Shown here: one piece after another, positions 12,500 through 24,257 of the stretch
How the letters are laid out: each line of letters opens with the position of its first letter
How positions within the stretch are numbered: position 1 is the first letter of the stretch
Assembly (NCBI GenBank): GCA_008973525.1
Contig: WACJ01000523.1
Span: forward strand, 1,860,001-1,924,000
Source: Stenopsyche tienmushanensis
Taxonomy: Eukaryota; Arthropoda; Insecta; Trichoptera; Stenopsychidae
Reading direction: 5' to 3'
DNA length: 64,000 nucleotides
Made by a program: the position numbers and the translations under genes
The notes under the pieces: generated by a model
Seen by the model: the letters and a program-made list of their open reading frames with translations, nothing else
Database searches by the model: none
Told to the model about the DNA's origin: nothing

Positions 12500-15400
12500 T
12501 GATATATAATGTAGGAAATTATTTTGTATAAGAAAAATTCAATACCCTTTAAGAAAAAGTATTTTGAATCGCATTTGAATAAAAACGATATTAAGATCAC
12601 TTGAAAGTACTTTTTAAGGTATAATTTATTGTTTCTAAAAGTGTGAAATTTAATAACAATTGAACAAACAATTTAGTAATTTATTGCTAAAAGTCTATTG
12701 AAGCCATTTGATATTATTTCGATTGAATACATTATCTTTTGTAAATGTTATGACATTTTAATTCTCATCTATGAATTCCGAACGTTCATATGATACGCCC
12801 TAATAGTTTACTATTATCGGCGAGTGTAATGATTTAAATTTGGCAAAAATATTGATGTATCATCCAATTGTTTGTTATTTAACAGGCAAAATAACCATGT
12901 TTAATAATGGAACAACGAGTGTCCATAAGGTTATAAAGTTAGGTTAGGTCGTTTTGACAGCGGCGACCGTTGTGGATTCGAATGATTTAACAATGCATTG
13001 AACAACTATCAAATAAACAATAGTTTGTTTGGAAAACGACATGTTTGGAAGATTTAGATCGAAATTTCATTGTGTGCACTGTCAAAATTCACCCGTGATC
13101 GATTTGACGTTTCGATTTGAAAAAAACGATGGTAGCGCCTCTGGTGGCAAACGGCGGTACCAAAACAAGTTTGAAAAAATGAACAGCCATCAAGAAACTC
13201 CCTCCGCCACCGAATGAATAATATACGATTTGAACGTTTCCAAAGACCTTGCATTTCAACAGAGCTCGTCACTGAATATTCAATATGCTTTTCCTGGCGA
13301 AGATCAGCTCCGTGGCGTTTCAAAGAAATATGAAAATCATAAGCAGCATAATTAATGTATCATTCTTAGCGATCATTTTTTTCGTTTATTATCCCGACTA
13401 TTGGCATTGACAATCTATGAATTATGTTCGAATTGTTCATATACGATTATATATATAAGGAAGGTTATTGCAGCCGTTGACCTTGAAAGATGAACGTCAC
13501 TAGAAAGCACTTTTGCAAAAGAACATTAGCACTAATGTCACGTTGCATAGGATGAGAATATTCAAGGAAAATACAATTAAAGCAAGCTTACGTACATTTA
13601 AGCCCCCCATATTGATCGCCGCACAATGAAATACATTTAAATTAACGCATTTCGTGATTGACAAACGATACGCGGTGACAGTTCGAAAATGATTTCAGCA
13701 TAAAAAAATATAAATACACAAATGACATTTTTAAATGGTAACACTGAAAATATTACAAATCCTAATATTCAATATTAAAAATCATTGAGGATTTAAATAT
13801 AATCGAAGACGTCGATGTGCGAATGTATTTGATAAAAACATTCAATAAAAGGCATTCATGACATATGGATTTTTTTTAAAATCGAAATTATATCAGCACA
13901 TTGATAATTAAATAGATATCGTTTATTGGTTTATACGATTGTGAAACGTAAATTCCGGTGTTTATCTGATGTTCAATTAAGCTAAGAGCACGATGCCATA
14001 TATTTTTGTTCAATTTATGACGATCGAATTGAAAAAAAGACGGAGCAATGATTCCCATTTTTTACGCAATTCCATTGGATTAAAATGTAGATTGTGAGAT
14101 AAAAGCCGATGGAAAATGTTTTGTTGTTGTTGAAATGTGCATTATATAAAATTGGGGTCATACTGTTGTTGCCAAAGCTGAAGCGCTTCGAAAACAATGA
14201 GAAATTCGGCGCAAATTATTTATGCCTTTTTGTTTCGACCGAATTTCTATTTTATTAACATAAAATAAATGTGTTGTTGGAATTGTTTAAAAAAAAACGA
14301 GTAAATATAGGACAGCGGGTGGATAACAAATGAGGCCACAAACCTGTTAAACTGGTAACATCACCGGCCAGAAGTGAAAGGAACACGATTGCGGAAGCGA
14401 TCCCTATAATTGGGACTCGATCCACCGACGCCATGTCAGATTGAGTCTAAAACACCACTGAAGACGACAAAAAACCACTGAAAACACGTTAATACGGAGG
14501 ATGGCCGCAGAATGAACGCACTCGGGACATTTTCCCGCTTCGTATGGCGGACGTCGATTTGTGAGTGATATTTACCGTTCAGTCGTGGGCACGACACGAC
14601 GCCCGATACTGACTCTTGCGGCCTAGCGCTTTAGAGGCGCAAATCGCACGGAATGAAAAGGCTCGTATTGCTTTGGTCGAAAAGCGAAAATAACATGGCA
14701 GTAGCCTACCTTTGATTCCTGATCTTTTACACTCAGGTAAAAATGGTGCAGGCGCGCATACCTTGCATTTCAACACGCGCTATACGCGCTTTGGTTGTCC
14801 CAAAAATAAATATTTAAAAAATCTCATATTATTAAATTCAATACTGTACAACACTGTTTCAAAATTTTATTACATTTTTTTAAAAATATTTTTTTTGGAT
14901 GTAAAAAATATTATTATTGACACATTAAAATTAAATTTTCTTAAATATCATAACTCTTTAACAAGCCAAAGTGTTAAAACCAGATTTGAAATATTGTTTT
15001 GTACATTGTAATTTCAAATTTCAAAATGGTAAAATTGTTGAAAATCAAAGTGTGGCTCGCGTACAAAAAAAATAAACGTCCATATTTATTAAATATTTAA
15101 TATACAAATGATCATTAAAATATAATTTACAGTAAAAATAGGGTTTTTTGTTATAAGAACTTAAAGGGCTTCCCTTTAAATGCCCGAAAATAAGTCTTTT
15201 TCCATGATTTTTAAATCCAAAAATAGTAGCCTTTTTATTCAAACTTCCATATTTTCAATACATTTTCTTGACAATTTTTGGCAAAAAATAATTTATTTAC
15301 GCGAAAACCTTAAAACTTTAGTCAATAAAATAATATTATAGTGAGAAACTTCCAAAAATTTCAACCAAATCGATGAATAAGCTTTTAAGCCACAAGATCA

Positions 15401-17790
15401 GCAGTTTTTGAAAATGTAATTAAGCGCATTTAAAGATTCTATACGTTACAACTATCAGTTTTAATAACTTATCGATCAATCTGCTATTCCAGGCGCATAT
15501 ACTAGACCTTCGGCTTTCTCAAAAAGTTGATTATTTTCGAGTAGCTTGCTGTTTTCAAATTTGGCGAGCTACTTTTGTTTGAGAATAACTCCTTCGACTC
15601 TGCCTTGCTGCCTCATCCATCGGTGTTTTCGGCAAAAACTTTGCAGTAGGTGCTATTGATTATATCAATGTATTAATCACGTTCAAAATGGAGCTGCAGC
15701 CTTCATTAAAGCGAACATTCTTATATTTTATAGTTTTGGATCATGAAAACATTTAATTTATTCTAGTTTGATTACATTAAGAATTTGTCAATTGATTGAA
15801 ATGCACATTATCCGCCATAGCATATTGTTACGAGTGTTATAGTAATCAGTGTTAATTATAAAATAACTTTCAATTCTTATGGCAAGTAGTTAAAATAATG
15901 TATTTTAAATGACCAATGGATTCACTTTTCTATATTGGATCGCATTTTTGTAATTTTCTTTCATCATTAAATCATTGGAGCATACACGGAGTGCACGGTG
16001 CATTCCTTTCTAAATAAAAACTCTGCATGCATACATGATTATTTTCAAAATAATTTACAAAAATAAACCGAAAGAGGTTGTTTAGATGTTCAGAACATTA
16101 TTACATCTATATGTATGTGATATTTTCAAAAATATTTACTAATAAAAGCAAAAAATCAATCTATTTAATAAACCTGCGAGAAGAGAAGACTTATCTTTTG
16201 CTGACTATGCCATCTTACTAATGCCAGCAAAATCATCAAATTTGTGTCACTCTTGTTTAATTTCAACGATAAGGAACACCGATTATTATGTTCATAATCG
16301 CTTTGCCTAATGCTTACATTAAATAAATAATTCTTCTGTATTAAATATAATTTAAGCAATAATATTAGATGTCATTTCACATTCTTTTAAAATAATTTTA
16401 TTTTAATATTAAATTTTAACATTAACATAAATATTGGTAATAACATTATTTTAAAGCATGATTCGACATACGTACGCTTACATAAATCGATAGAGGGATG
16501 TCCTTACATTAATCTATAAATTTCCTCTGAGAAGAGAAAATACCAATGATGCATATACAAATAGCATTTTCTTTAACATAAAATTATTTTTTAAAAAAAT
16601 AATATATTTTATTAAATCAGTACAAACTTTTTGAGTTACTCTATTGTGTCAAGTTGCACAGACCGAATGTGATCTCAATGTAACTCAAATGAAACAATCT
16701 CCGGAATTAGGCAGCAAGTCTCTTCGAATAAAATACCATTTTAAGACGAAGCTAACTTTTATATATCATCTATCTCTTTCTAATTACATAATCGCTTCAA
16801 TGCAAGCCTTTCTTTATGAACAGGGCTGCCTCTGAGCAAAAACTTGCAACCATAAAATTGGCAATTTAACCTCTAACGTTTTCGTTAATCCTTTCGGTGC
16901 GCGATGTGTCGCTTTTTATTTTGAATATTTAATATATGCGCGTATGTCTTAAAACGACTCAATTGCACTTAAATTTTATAAATGAATCTCTAGATCAAAC
17001 CAATTTAAAAATAACAAGTTTTTTATTATTTTTTTTTATCAAAGTTTAGTTCATCTTTTTAGAAATTATGTTGTTAATAAATTGAAAATATTTTATTGAT
17101 TTCAATTAAAAATTGTGATTTGCACATTGCACGTAAGCAGGAAACTCTGATGGCAATCTTCCATAGGCAGCAGCTTATATCTCAGCTATTTCTGGTGAAA
17201 ATTACTCAAAAAAAATTCTAAATGTTTTCTAAATTTAACCAAATTCTAATTATTCCTTCCATGTTAAAAAAAATTCAAAAATCGCTTAAAAAATAGTCTC
17301 CTAAACCAGGGAATCTGCCATCATCAAGGTATAGGTTTCAAAGTAATAAATAACAAACCATTTTTTTAAATGCTAAATCTTATTGTATGGTCGCTTGAGA
17401 TAACCCTTGGTCGTTTGAATTTTGAAAAAATACAAAATTAGTAAAAAATAAACTTGTCGATATCGTATGAAGTAAAATTATTTCCATGAAATAACTAAAA
17501 AGAAAATGGCGGACTTTGAGACCAATTTTTGAGCCATATTTGACCATATTTGAACTCAGTTTTTGTCCAGATACAATGACGGAAACATCTATGTAGGTTA
17601 TTTTTTTATTAAATCTATTGTTCAGGGTAAAACATCCAAATCTGAAACTAACGAAGTTCACATCCGGCTTTGTTTGTTGCTGTTTTTGATTTGGGTTCAC
17701 AAAAGCCAGTAAAACACTCACGATGTTTATGGTAAATTGGTAACAGTCCACAGAGCAATAGAAGCCCAAGGGATGAACCGAGAACGAGAG
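12500..17790. other. Long intergenic stretch without a recognised gene
   Basis: Extremely AT-rich. A higher-GC patch at 14310-14800 (ATGAGGCCACAAACCTGTTA and following) looks like degraded element sequence, but I could not assign it. Another patch at 15490-15680 contains CTTCGGCTTTCTCAAAAAG and may also be an old transposase relic. Frames at 14712-15011 and 17380-17895 are low-complexity or overlap other frames. Confidence 0.35.
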
Positions 17791-17794
17791 GATC

Positions 17795-18570
17795 TTTGAA
17801 TTTTGATAAGGATGCACTAAAATCCCTCCGATGCAATAAAATCCGAAGATGCGGTGCTCGTGATCGCTGGAAACCACCGCTGGACCTCCAGGCAAAAAAT
17901 AGGGTCCTGGACTACGAAGATCCCAAAAATCACAGCGAACACGACCAGAAACTGAAGGAAGCCTCGCAACAGAGATGAGATCAGTCCAGCAAGGGAGAAT
18001 GGACCCACCGACTTATCCCGGTCGTAAGTCGGTGGAGAGCCCGAAAACATGAAGAAATGACCTACCGAGTCAAGCGGAGGCATGTCGATGATGCGAAATA
18101 CACCATCGATGATTGTGAGGCTTCGACATCCCAGAGGAACACACTGAAACGAGCACTCGTGGTAGCCGAGCTTAACATCGAAAACATGATCCACAATATG
18201 ATGGTGAGCAAGAAGAACTTTTTTGGAACTTTTGGGAAGATTACGTTGAAGAAATCATGAGCGTCGAAGAGAACAGTGAGATAGAGAGAGAGAGATGCAG
18301 AGCGGCTCTCCAATACTAGAATAGGGTCAAACACAGGACCAGACTACCTGTCACTGTGATAAACAATACCGCGGGGACAGAGAAGGGTAAGGGAAGTAAG
18401 TCAGTAGGAATCTAACATTACTCTGGATCAAGCCCCAGGGTGTCTTATGCAAGATTCCCCTCCCACAGGGGAAAAAAAGGCTCCTATTGGGACCATTCAA
18501 AACTCATTAGCAAAACAAATAGGATGGGTTTTATGGGGTAGGATGGATACCACACGTCTTCACCGAGCAC
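17795..18570 (+). pseudogene. R1-type non-LTR element, 3' part of ORF2 plus 3' UTR
   Basis: The plus strand carries pieces also found in the minus-strand copies at 46440-47850: LDLQAKNRVLDYEDP, RWTHRLIPVVSRW (as a broken frame) and DDAKYTIDDCEASTSQRNTL, the zinc-knuckle region that ends R1-type ORF2. Downstream, near 18520, comes GGGTTTTATGGGGTAGGATG, like the 3' UTRs of R1/TRAS elements. Frameshifts make it non-functional. Confidence 0.75.
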
Positions 18571-18598
18571 AAAAAAAAAGCGAACTTATTTTGAGCCT

Positions 18599-18604
18599 TT
18601 ATTT
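18599..18604 (-). terminator. Poly(A) signal of LRR gene 1
   Basis: AATAAA on the minus strand about 95 bases past the stop at 18698. Confidence 0.5.
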
Positions 18605-18697
18605 CAACTTTTGAATCGATTTACACATAGAAGATATTATATTTTTGCGTTAATTTTTGTCATTTTTTTATTATTGAGCGTTATTACTTCTATAGAA

Positions 18698-20926
18698 TTA
18701 CTCAAAAGATTCTGAATTGATGGCTGAATGAGACCAGAAAGGCATTTTTAGTTTGATCGGTTGCCATAATTTGGAGTTGCACATTTCTGGCTGATCGTCG
18801 AGAGTTCGAACCCAAATCTCAAAAACGGATTCCGGCAACGATATCAGGTTGCACCGTTTAGATACGCCCAATAAGCAAGTCGGGAAGCGTCCGTCAGTAA
18901 AGCGACTACTCACGATGATCTTGGATTTAGCACTCTGAAAGATGGAAGTCAAACAAGAGCATTCGAATGGATTTCCGTGGATGTAGAACTTAGCTCCGGG
19001 AATCGCCGACGACAATAATTTCATCGGGAGGTTAGTCGCATTGTTGCATGATATGATTAGTTCGTGAATGCCTAAACTGAGATCGGGATCGAAGTTTTGC
19101 AGTTTATTTGAGTTCAAATTCAGACGAGATAGATGTTTCAAATGGTTTATTAATCGACGCGAAAACATTTCCAAGGCATTGTTTGCAATGAATAACTCGT
19201 TAAGATTAGCATTGTTGACGAAGATGCTGTCAGGCAGAGTTTTCAAGAAGTTATCACTCAGATCCAGCTGCTGCAGTTTTACATTATAAAAGAAGATCAA
19301 CTGATGCAAAATCGATAGCTTATTTCGAGCCAGCGACAAGAACTCCAAGTTTAACAGGGAAAAGAACAACGAAGGAGGCAATGAAAGGATTTGATTATTG
19401 CTGAGATCGATGCCGACAAGTTTCGAATTCTCTTCGAAGATATACTTTGGTATTGTTTGCAAGAAGTTACTGCTCAGATTGAGAAAGTATAAATTTAGCG
19501 TGTCCACTAAAAGGTGATTTGGTAATTCCCTCAGTTGGTTTTTAGACAAATGCAGATCAAGAAGCTCAGTTTGATTTCGGAAAACCGAATCGTTCAATTG
19601 CGCTATGTTGTTTCCGTTTAAATTGAGTTCTTTCAATTTTAATAAGCGAAGTTGTGCATCCAAATGTGATATTTGGTTGCCTTCAATAAAAACGTAATAC
19701 AATCTGGAATTCTGCGAAAATTGTTCAGGATTGAGTTGTGCCAGTTTGTTGTTTGATAGATCAAGAAATCTAAGAAGTTTTAGCTGTTGAAATAGATCAG
19801 CAGCTAGAGTTTCCAATTTGTTATCAGCTAGATGTAAATACTTCAAATTTACATTGTTGGTGAAGATGTTGTTTGGTAGCGTTTTCAGTTTATTGCCATT
19901 CAAATGAAGAATGCCAAGTCTTTTATTGTTTGTAAATGTTCCGACTTGAAGTGATTCGATGAAGTTATTGGACAAATACAAACTGACCAGCAGTGGTTGA
20001 TTGCTGAAGATATTTTCTGGAATGTCTCTTAGATAATTATTGCTTAAATATATCGCATCCAATTCTTTATTGTTTTGGAAAATGTCGTTTGAAATCTCAA
20101 TAAGTTTTATGTCGTTTAGATTGACTCCTTTGAGTGCTGTGTTTTCGTTGAAAAATCCCATTGGAATAGTGCTAATGTCGTTGTTCTTCATATTGAGATA
20201 CTTCAACTTCTTGCACGTCGAAAAGAAGTCTTCTGATGTGCTTTGAATTCCATTGTTCGAAATATCATATATGGTGACGTTTTCGCATTCAATGACATTT
20301 TCCAATAGATTGGTAGATGGGCAGTTGTGGCTAAGATTCATAATCTGCGATGGATCTCCATGTTTATTGTTGCTCATGTATACTTGGAAATCTTGGCTGA
20401 ATGTTCTGAATATTAAGGGTGCTTCGAAAGAACTGCAAAACAGATAGTTTTGTCCAAGATACAGTTCCTTCAGATCTTGGAGTGACTCAAATGCTTCTTT
20501 GTCCATACTCACAAGTCGATTATTGTTCAGTCGCAACTCTTCGACGCTGTAGAAATTTGAAAATGTGCCTTTTGATATCTTACTAAGAGAGTTGAAAGAC
20601 ATGTCGATTATCACGACGTCGACATCCTGATCGATTAAAAGATCGTTGGTTGACAATTCGGTCAATTTGCAATTTGATAATACAAGCTTATTTACAACGA
20701 ATTCAAAGCTAACTCCATCGAAGTCATCCACTTTTAAAGTGTTAGTCTCTGGACCTGATGCTGTACAATACACATTATCTGTATTTTCTATATTTTCACA
20801 GATTAAAACTCCTTGAGTTAACGATATGAATGCAAACATCAACAGGATCATCTTATTAAACCACATTTTTGAAATCACAATGGAGATTCCAGTAAAAACA
20901 CAGTTGAATAACATCATTTGATTCAT
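18698..20926 (-). CDS. Secreted leucine-rich repeat protein, copy 1
   Basis: Single-exon frame of 742 codons. The frame stays open to 20986, but I start at the Met at 20926 because it aligns with the start of copy 2 (MNQ...). A second Met, MWFNKMILLMFAF, begins a clear signal peptide ending before LICENIENTDN. About twenty LRRs of the type LxxLxLxxNxLxxLPxxxF follow, and a C-terminal cap starts at NPFECSC with paired cysteines. There is no transmembrane segment or Toll/TIR domain, so the product should be secreted. Proteins of this build in insects bind other proteins outside the cell, sometimes in immunity or cell adhesion; the partner is unknown. The plus-strand frames here are shadows. Confidence 0.9.
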   Translation of the reverse strand: MNQMMLFNCVFTGISIVISKMWFNKMILLMFAFISLTQGVLICENIENTDNVYCTASGPETNTLKVDDFDGVSFEFVVNKLVLSNCKLTELSTNDLLIDQDVDVVIIDMSFNSLSKISKGTFSNFYSVEELRLNNNRLVSMDKEAFESLQDLKELYLGQNYLFCSSFEAPLIFRTFSQDFQVYMSNNKHGDPSQIMNLSHNCPSTNLLENVIECENVTIYDISNNGIQSTSEDFFSTCKKLKYLNMKNNDISTIPMGFFNENTALKGVNLNDIKLIEISNDIFQNNKELDAIYLSNNYLRDIPENIFSNQPLLVSLYLSNNFIESLQVGTFTNNKRLGILHLNGNKLKTLPNNIFTNNVNLKYLHLADNKLETLAADLFQQLKLLRFLDLSNNKLAQLNPEQFSQNSRLYYVFIEGNQISHLDAQLRLLKLKELNLNGNNIAQLNDSVFRNQTELLDLHLSKNQLRELPNHLLVDTLNLYFLNLSSNFLQTIPKYIFEENSKLVGIDLSNNQILSLPPSLFFSLLNLEFLSLARNKLSILHQLIFFYNVKLQQLDLSDNFLKTLPDSIFVNNANLNELFIANNALEMFSRRLINHLKHLSRLNLNSNKLQNFDPDLSLGIHELIISCNNATNLPMKLLSSAIPGAKFYIHGNPFECSCLTSIFQSAKSKIIVSSRFTDGRFPTCLLGVSKRCNLISLPESVFEIWVRTLDDQPEMCNSKLWQPIKLKMPFWSHSAINSESFE

Positions 20927-21082
20927 TCTATTCGATTGCCATTGAAGGAGCGTCGATGTAAAACTGAAAATGATCACACAAAACATTTAACAGTCGCAAA
21001 AATATACTATTTCAAACACTTCCAAAATAAGAACCTCACAATTTTCAATATAATTTAATGGGCAAGGTAGAAAACAAACTGG

Positions 21083-21117
21083 ACGTACCATCACGACTGT
21101 GGCTAAACTGGTTCTGA
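21083..21117 (-). promoter_or_regulatory. Conserved upstream block of LRR gene 1
   Basis: 33 of 35 bases match the block at 26656-26690, at a similar distance from the start codon. It contains CCACAGTCGTG on the minus strand, which could include an initiator. Surrounding sequence is diverged, so selection on a promoter or 5' UTR is plausible. Confidence 0.5.
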
Positions 21118-21400
21118 ATTATATCAAAGTTACTAATTGTCATTTTGATAAAATTCACAGTCTTAGGCTAAAATTTGTTCCAGATTTGTTTTAAATTGTA
21201 TCTGGAATTAATGCCAGACGTTAAAGGGATATCAACTTTAATACTAAAGCATCCGTACTTTATATCGAAGCCCAATCAGATTGACAAAATGTGCAGTAAT
21301 AACGTGGGGTTTTCCAGAAACGCAGAATGATTGAGTTGACAATGTCGTTAAATTGTCATTAACGTTTCTAATAAATAAATTATTGAAAAATATCATAATG

Positions 21401-21470
21401 CAGTCGACCTTTCTATAACGTCGAGGAAGAGACCACGCTATAAAAGATGCTTAACAAGCATATATTTTAC
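21401..21470. mobile_element. One end of a pogo-like MITE
   Basis: CAGTCGACCTTTCTATAACG matches the ends of the 1418-1704 element. I did not find the matching second end. Confidence 0.5.
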
Positions 21471-21579
21471 AAAACGCCGATTGACGACATCAGACGATGT
21501 CGTCAATCGTCTGATGAATTTATTGTAGAAATTTTAATTGATATTTTAAGACAAATTTGTATGCTTTTTTAATCGTACT

Positions 21580-21830
21580 GTAGCGTGGGTGATTTATCAT
21601 CCCCACTATGTAGTAGCGCTGTTAACGGCGACATCTTCCATCTCTCTTCGGGTGCAATGTGTTATTTTAACAGCGCCATCTCTTGTGACCCTGCGGAGAC
21701 ACGGCCGATCGATTCTTGCGTGTGTATCATTGCCGATTGGGTAGTGACGCACAGGAGGCATCCCGGTGGAGTTTTTGAAATGGGGAGGACTCCTATGAGG
21801 TATGAGTTCGTTCTGTCAATATGATGGAGC
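21580..21830 (+). repeat. LTR-like block
   Basis: Contains CGCCATCTCTTGTGACCCTG followed by GGGTAGTGACGCACAGGAGG, shared with 38526-38640. The start TGTAGC is consistent with an LTR edge. This is probably part of a solo or broken LTR. Confidence 0.5.
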
Positions 21831-22419
21831 GGGGTCATGCCTACTGGTCGGGTTGGTGTTAGACTCCACGATGCCCACCCATAAAATTTCAGAGGCAATG
21901 ATCGAACTTCTGGAGTAATGACGTGGAGTAGAAGTGCGTGAAAGGAGCTTCGTCGGTTTGTTCATTAAACGCTTCTGGAGTAGTCCAGCTAACATGGTGG
22001 GCTGCTTACCCATAAAGTAGGTGGAATCTATGCAAATGGCATCTTCACTATCCTCAACAGTCTAGTGCATGCAGGGGAGAGCGGTTTTAGGTCGACTCGT
22101 CTTCGTGGCTAGGTACTACAAATAACCGGATCGATACGCATACCATGGAGAAGGGGTAGCCTTTGCAATCTGTCATCTGCTGCAACCCTCTTCAAAATGA
22201 GATTGAACTCGTGGTAGCAGTGACTTCGCTAGATAGATTCCTTTGTATTTAGCTTCCTCGCTTTCTTTGGAGGATGTGGAGCAGAAGGGGTGGACATCTG
22301 GACGCATTCTCTATGTGGCTAATTCGGGTAAACCCCGAACAGACCACACAGCGGCGGCAGGCATCAAAAACCCTTTACACCTGTGAGACGCTATCTGTCG
22401 CTCTGTCTTCGTCATGCCT

Positions 22420-22690
22420 TCTGGGTGGAGGACTACCGTAATATGTTCCATTCATAAGAAGCGGAATAGGCTTCTGTGTTCCAGCTACAGGGAGGCACAT
22501 TCCTTCTGAAAACTGCCAACGAAAAGCTCTGGAAGACTATGTTGGAGATGAGAATCCCAGATAAGCTGATGAAGCTGTCGCCTGGATCTTCTGGACAATT
22601 GGAGGGATGAGGCTCAGGATAAAAGTAAATGGTGAAATGCGTTGTTGCTGATCGGGACCATTTTATAGTGCTATAAGAGCCATCTAAAGT
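22420..22690 (+). pseudogene. Non-LTR reverse transcriptase remnant (RTE/jockey-like)
   Basis: A broken frame reads WRTTVICSIHKKRNRLLCSS then YREAHSF and LPTKSSGRLCWR, matching the RT start region of such elements (W..A.V.PI.KKG....C.NYR.I.L). Several stops and shifts. The region from 21830 to 22420 is higher in GC than its surroundings and may belong to the same or another element, but carries no frame I recognise. Confidence 0.65.
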
Positions 22691-22789
22691 AAAGTAGGAA
22701 AGTGTTCATAGGGCTCCTCCCAGAAAATAGATACAAGGCTATCACTTGGCCGATGCAGGGCCATTGACGTATCGGTCAGGTAATATTAT

Positions 22790-24257
22790 ATTTCTAGCTA
22801 AAGTATATTTTTTTAAAATTATATTTACATGTGTTAATTCCATTAAGCACCTGTGTTACAAATGTAATATTAATAAATTAATTTCTTTAACTGGATGAAG
22901 AAAAACGATACTCAAAAAAACCTTTTGATAATAGTTTAATAAAAAAATTTTAAAAAAATCTAAATTTTATTTGAAATTAACAATATAATTGAAAATATCT
23001 GCAGATTTACTGAGGATATGCAAATATAAACCATAATGAAATTATCTTGCAAACAGAATCATTTTTCCTCATTCTGGATTACTCAATAGCATATTAAAAT
23101 TTCCATATGTTATGTATGTAAATTTGCAAGCGCCATCATTTAATTCCATACTGTGCAAATGTATTGATCCTCCCGTTGACTCCCCACTGATCTCATAGCT
23201 TAACATTACCATCTGACCATCTTTTTCCTTCTTTTCGAAACCTCAACGATCCGATCACGAACGGACCTGCGTGAGGCTGTCTAGCTTGGAGCATACGTGC
23301 GAAACAAGGTGCAACGCGGGGGTTCTTTGACTGGAGGGATTCCATCTTATATATGTGAAAGATGAGCTGCATTTGATTTGCCGATGTGAGATCGTATGGC
23401 ACCCATTTATGAATTTATCCTTAATATAAAATCCAAGACAAGATGCAGAAGGATGAAATGTCAATTCTGTAACTTAAAAGGGAAAAAAATACTGGAAAAT
23501 TGCAAGCAGCAAGCATTGCAAGGACACCACGATCTTAAAATAATTCTACTGCTTCTTTTTCAGTATGCGGTAAATTGAAAACGCGTTCATTTCGACACAA
23601 TAAAAACAAACAAACCTAATCTCCCTCCTATGTGGACCTCTTCTACGAACCGATAATAAACGAACCCGGGAGGCCGTCCGTATAAATATGAAGCGTCGAA
23701 ATGCGCTTTATAATGATATATTTACATTAGAAGTTGATTAATTTGCAAGTATGTAAATGCTCGTATAATATTGCTTGTTGGGATATAAATTTACAACAAC
23801 CGGTCCATGATTTGTTCTTGACTTTTAGACTTGTCCACTGAAATACGTCATGCTGTTATTTTAGAAGTAGAACAAAACATCAGAAATGGTGAAATAATTT
23901 CCAAAAATATGTCAAAATGTACGACGTATTCTTATACAATACAGACAAAAATTAACATCAGAATAAAAATAAAAATATATTTACATAATAGCTTTATTGC
24001 AAAAATTAATAAAACGAGTTATAAAGACTATTAACAAATGAAACGTTAGCTTATAATTAAAATAAACGTTCGCATGATTTGATGAAGAACTATAATAATA
24101 CTTCCAAAAATATCACACAAGAATTAATTTGGGTGCTAAATGTGTATCGATGTGTTGTGTTGTGATTCCAGCTATAAGACCGGCTGTTTAAGTGTTAATA
24201 CGTGCATATAATAAGCGCATTGCTTATTAGGGAGATATGAAAGAGGTTTTTTTAGAT
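22790..24257. other. Intergenic between the LRR genes, no gene recognised
   Basis: AT-rich. A slightly GC-richer piece at 23160-23400 has overlapping frames in more than one phase but no family motif. The 3' UTR of LRR gene 2 should start just below 24258. Confidence 0.4.

Noticed and set aside
14579..15011. Overlapping frames on both strands around a GC-richer patch
   Set aside because: No motif; the patch looks like degraded repeat sequence.
17380..17895. Minus-strand frame of 171 codons
   Set aside because: Partly antisense to the R1-type fragment, low-complexity composition elsewhere, no family motif and no splice context.
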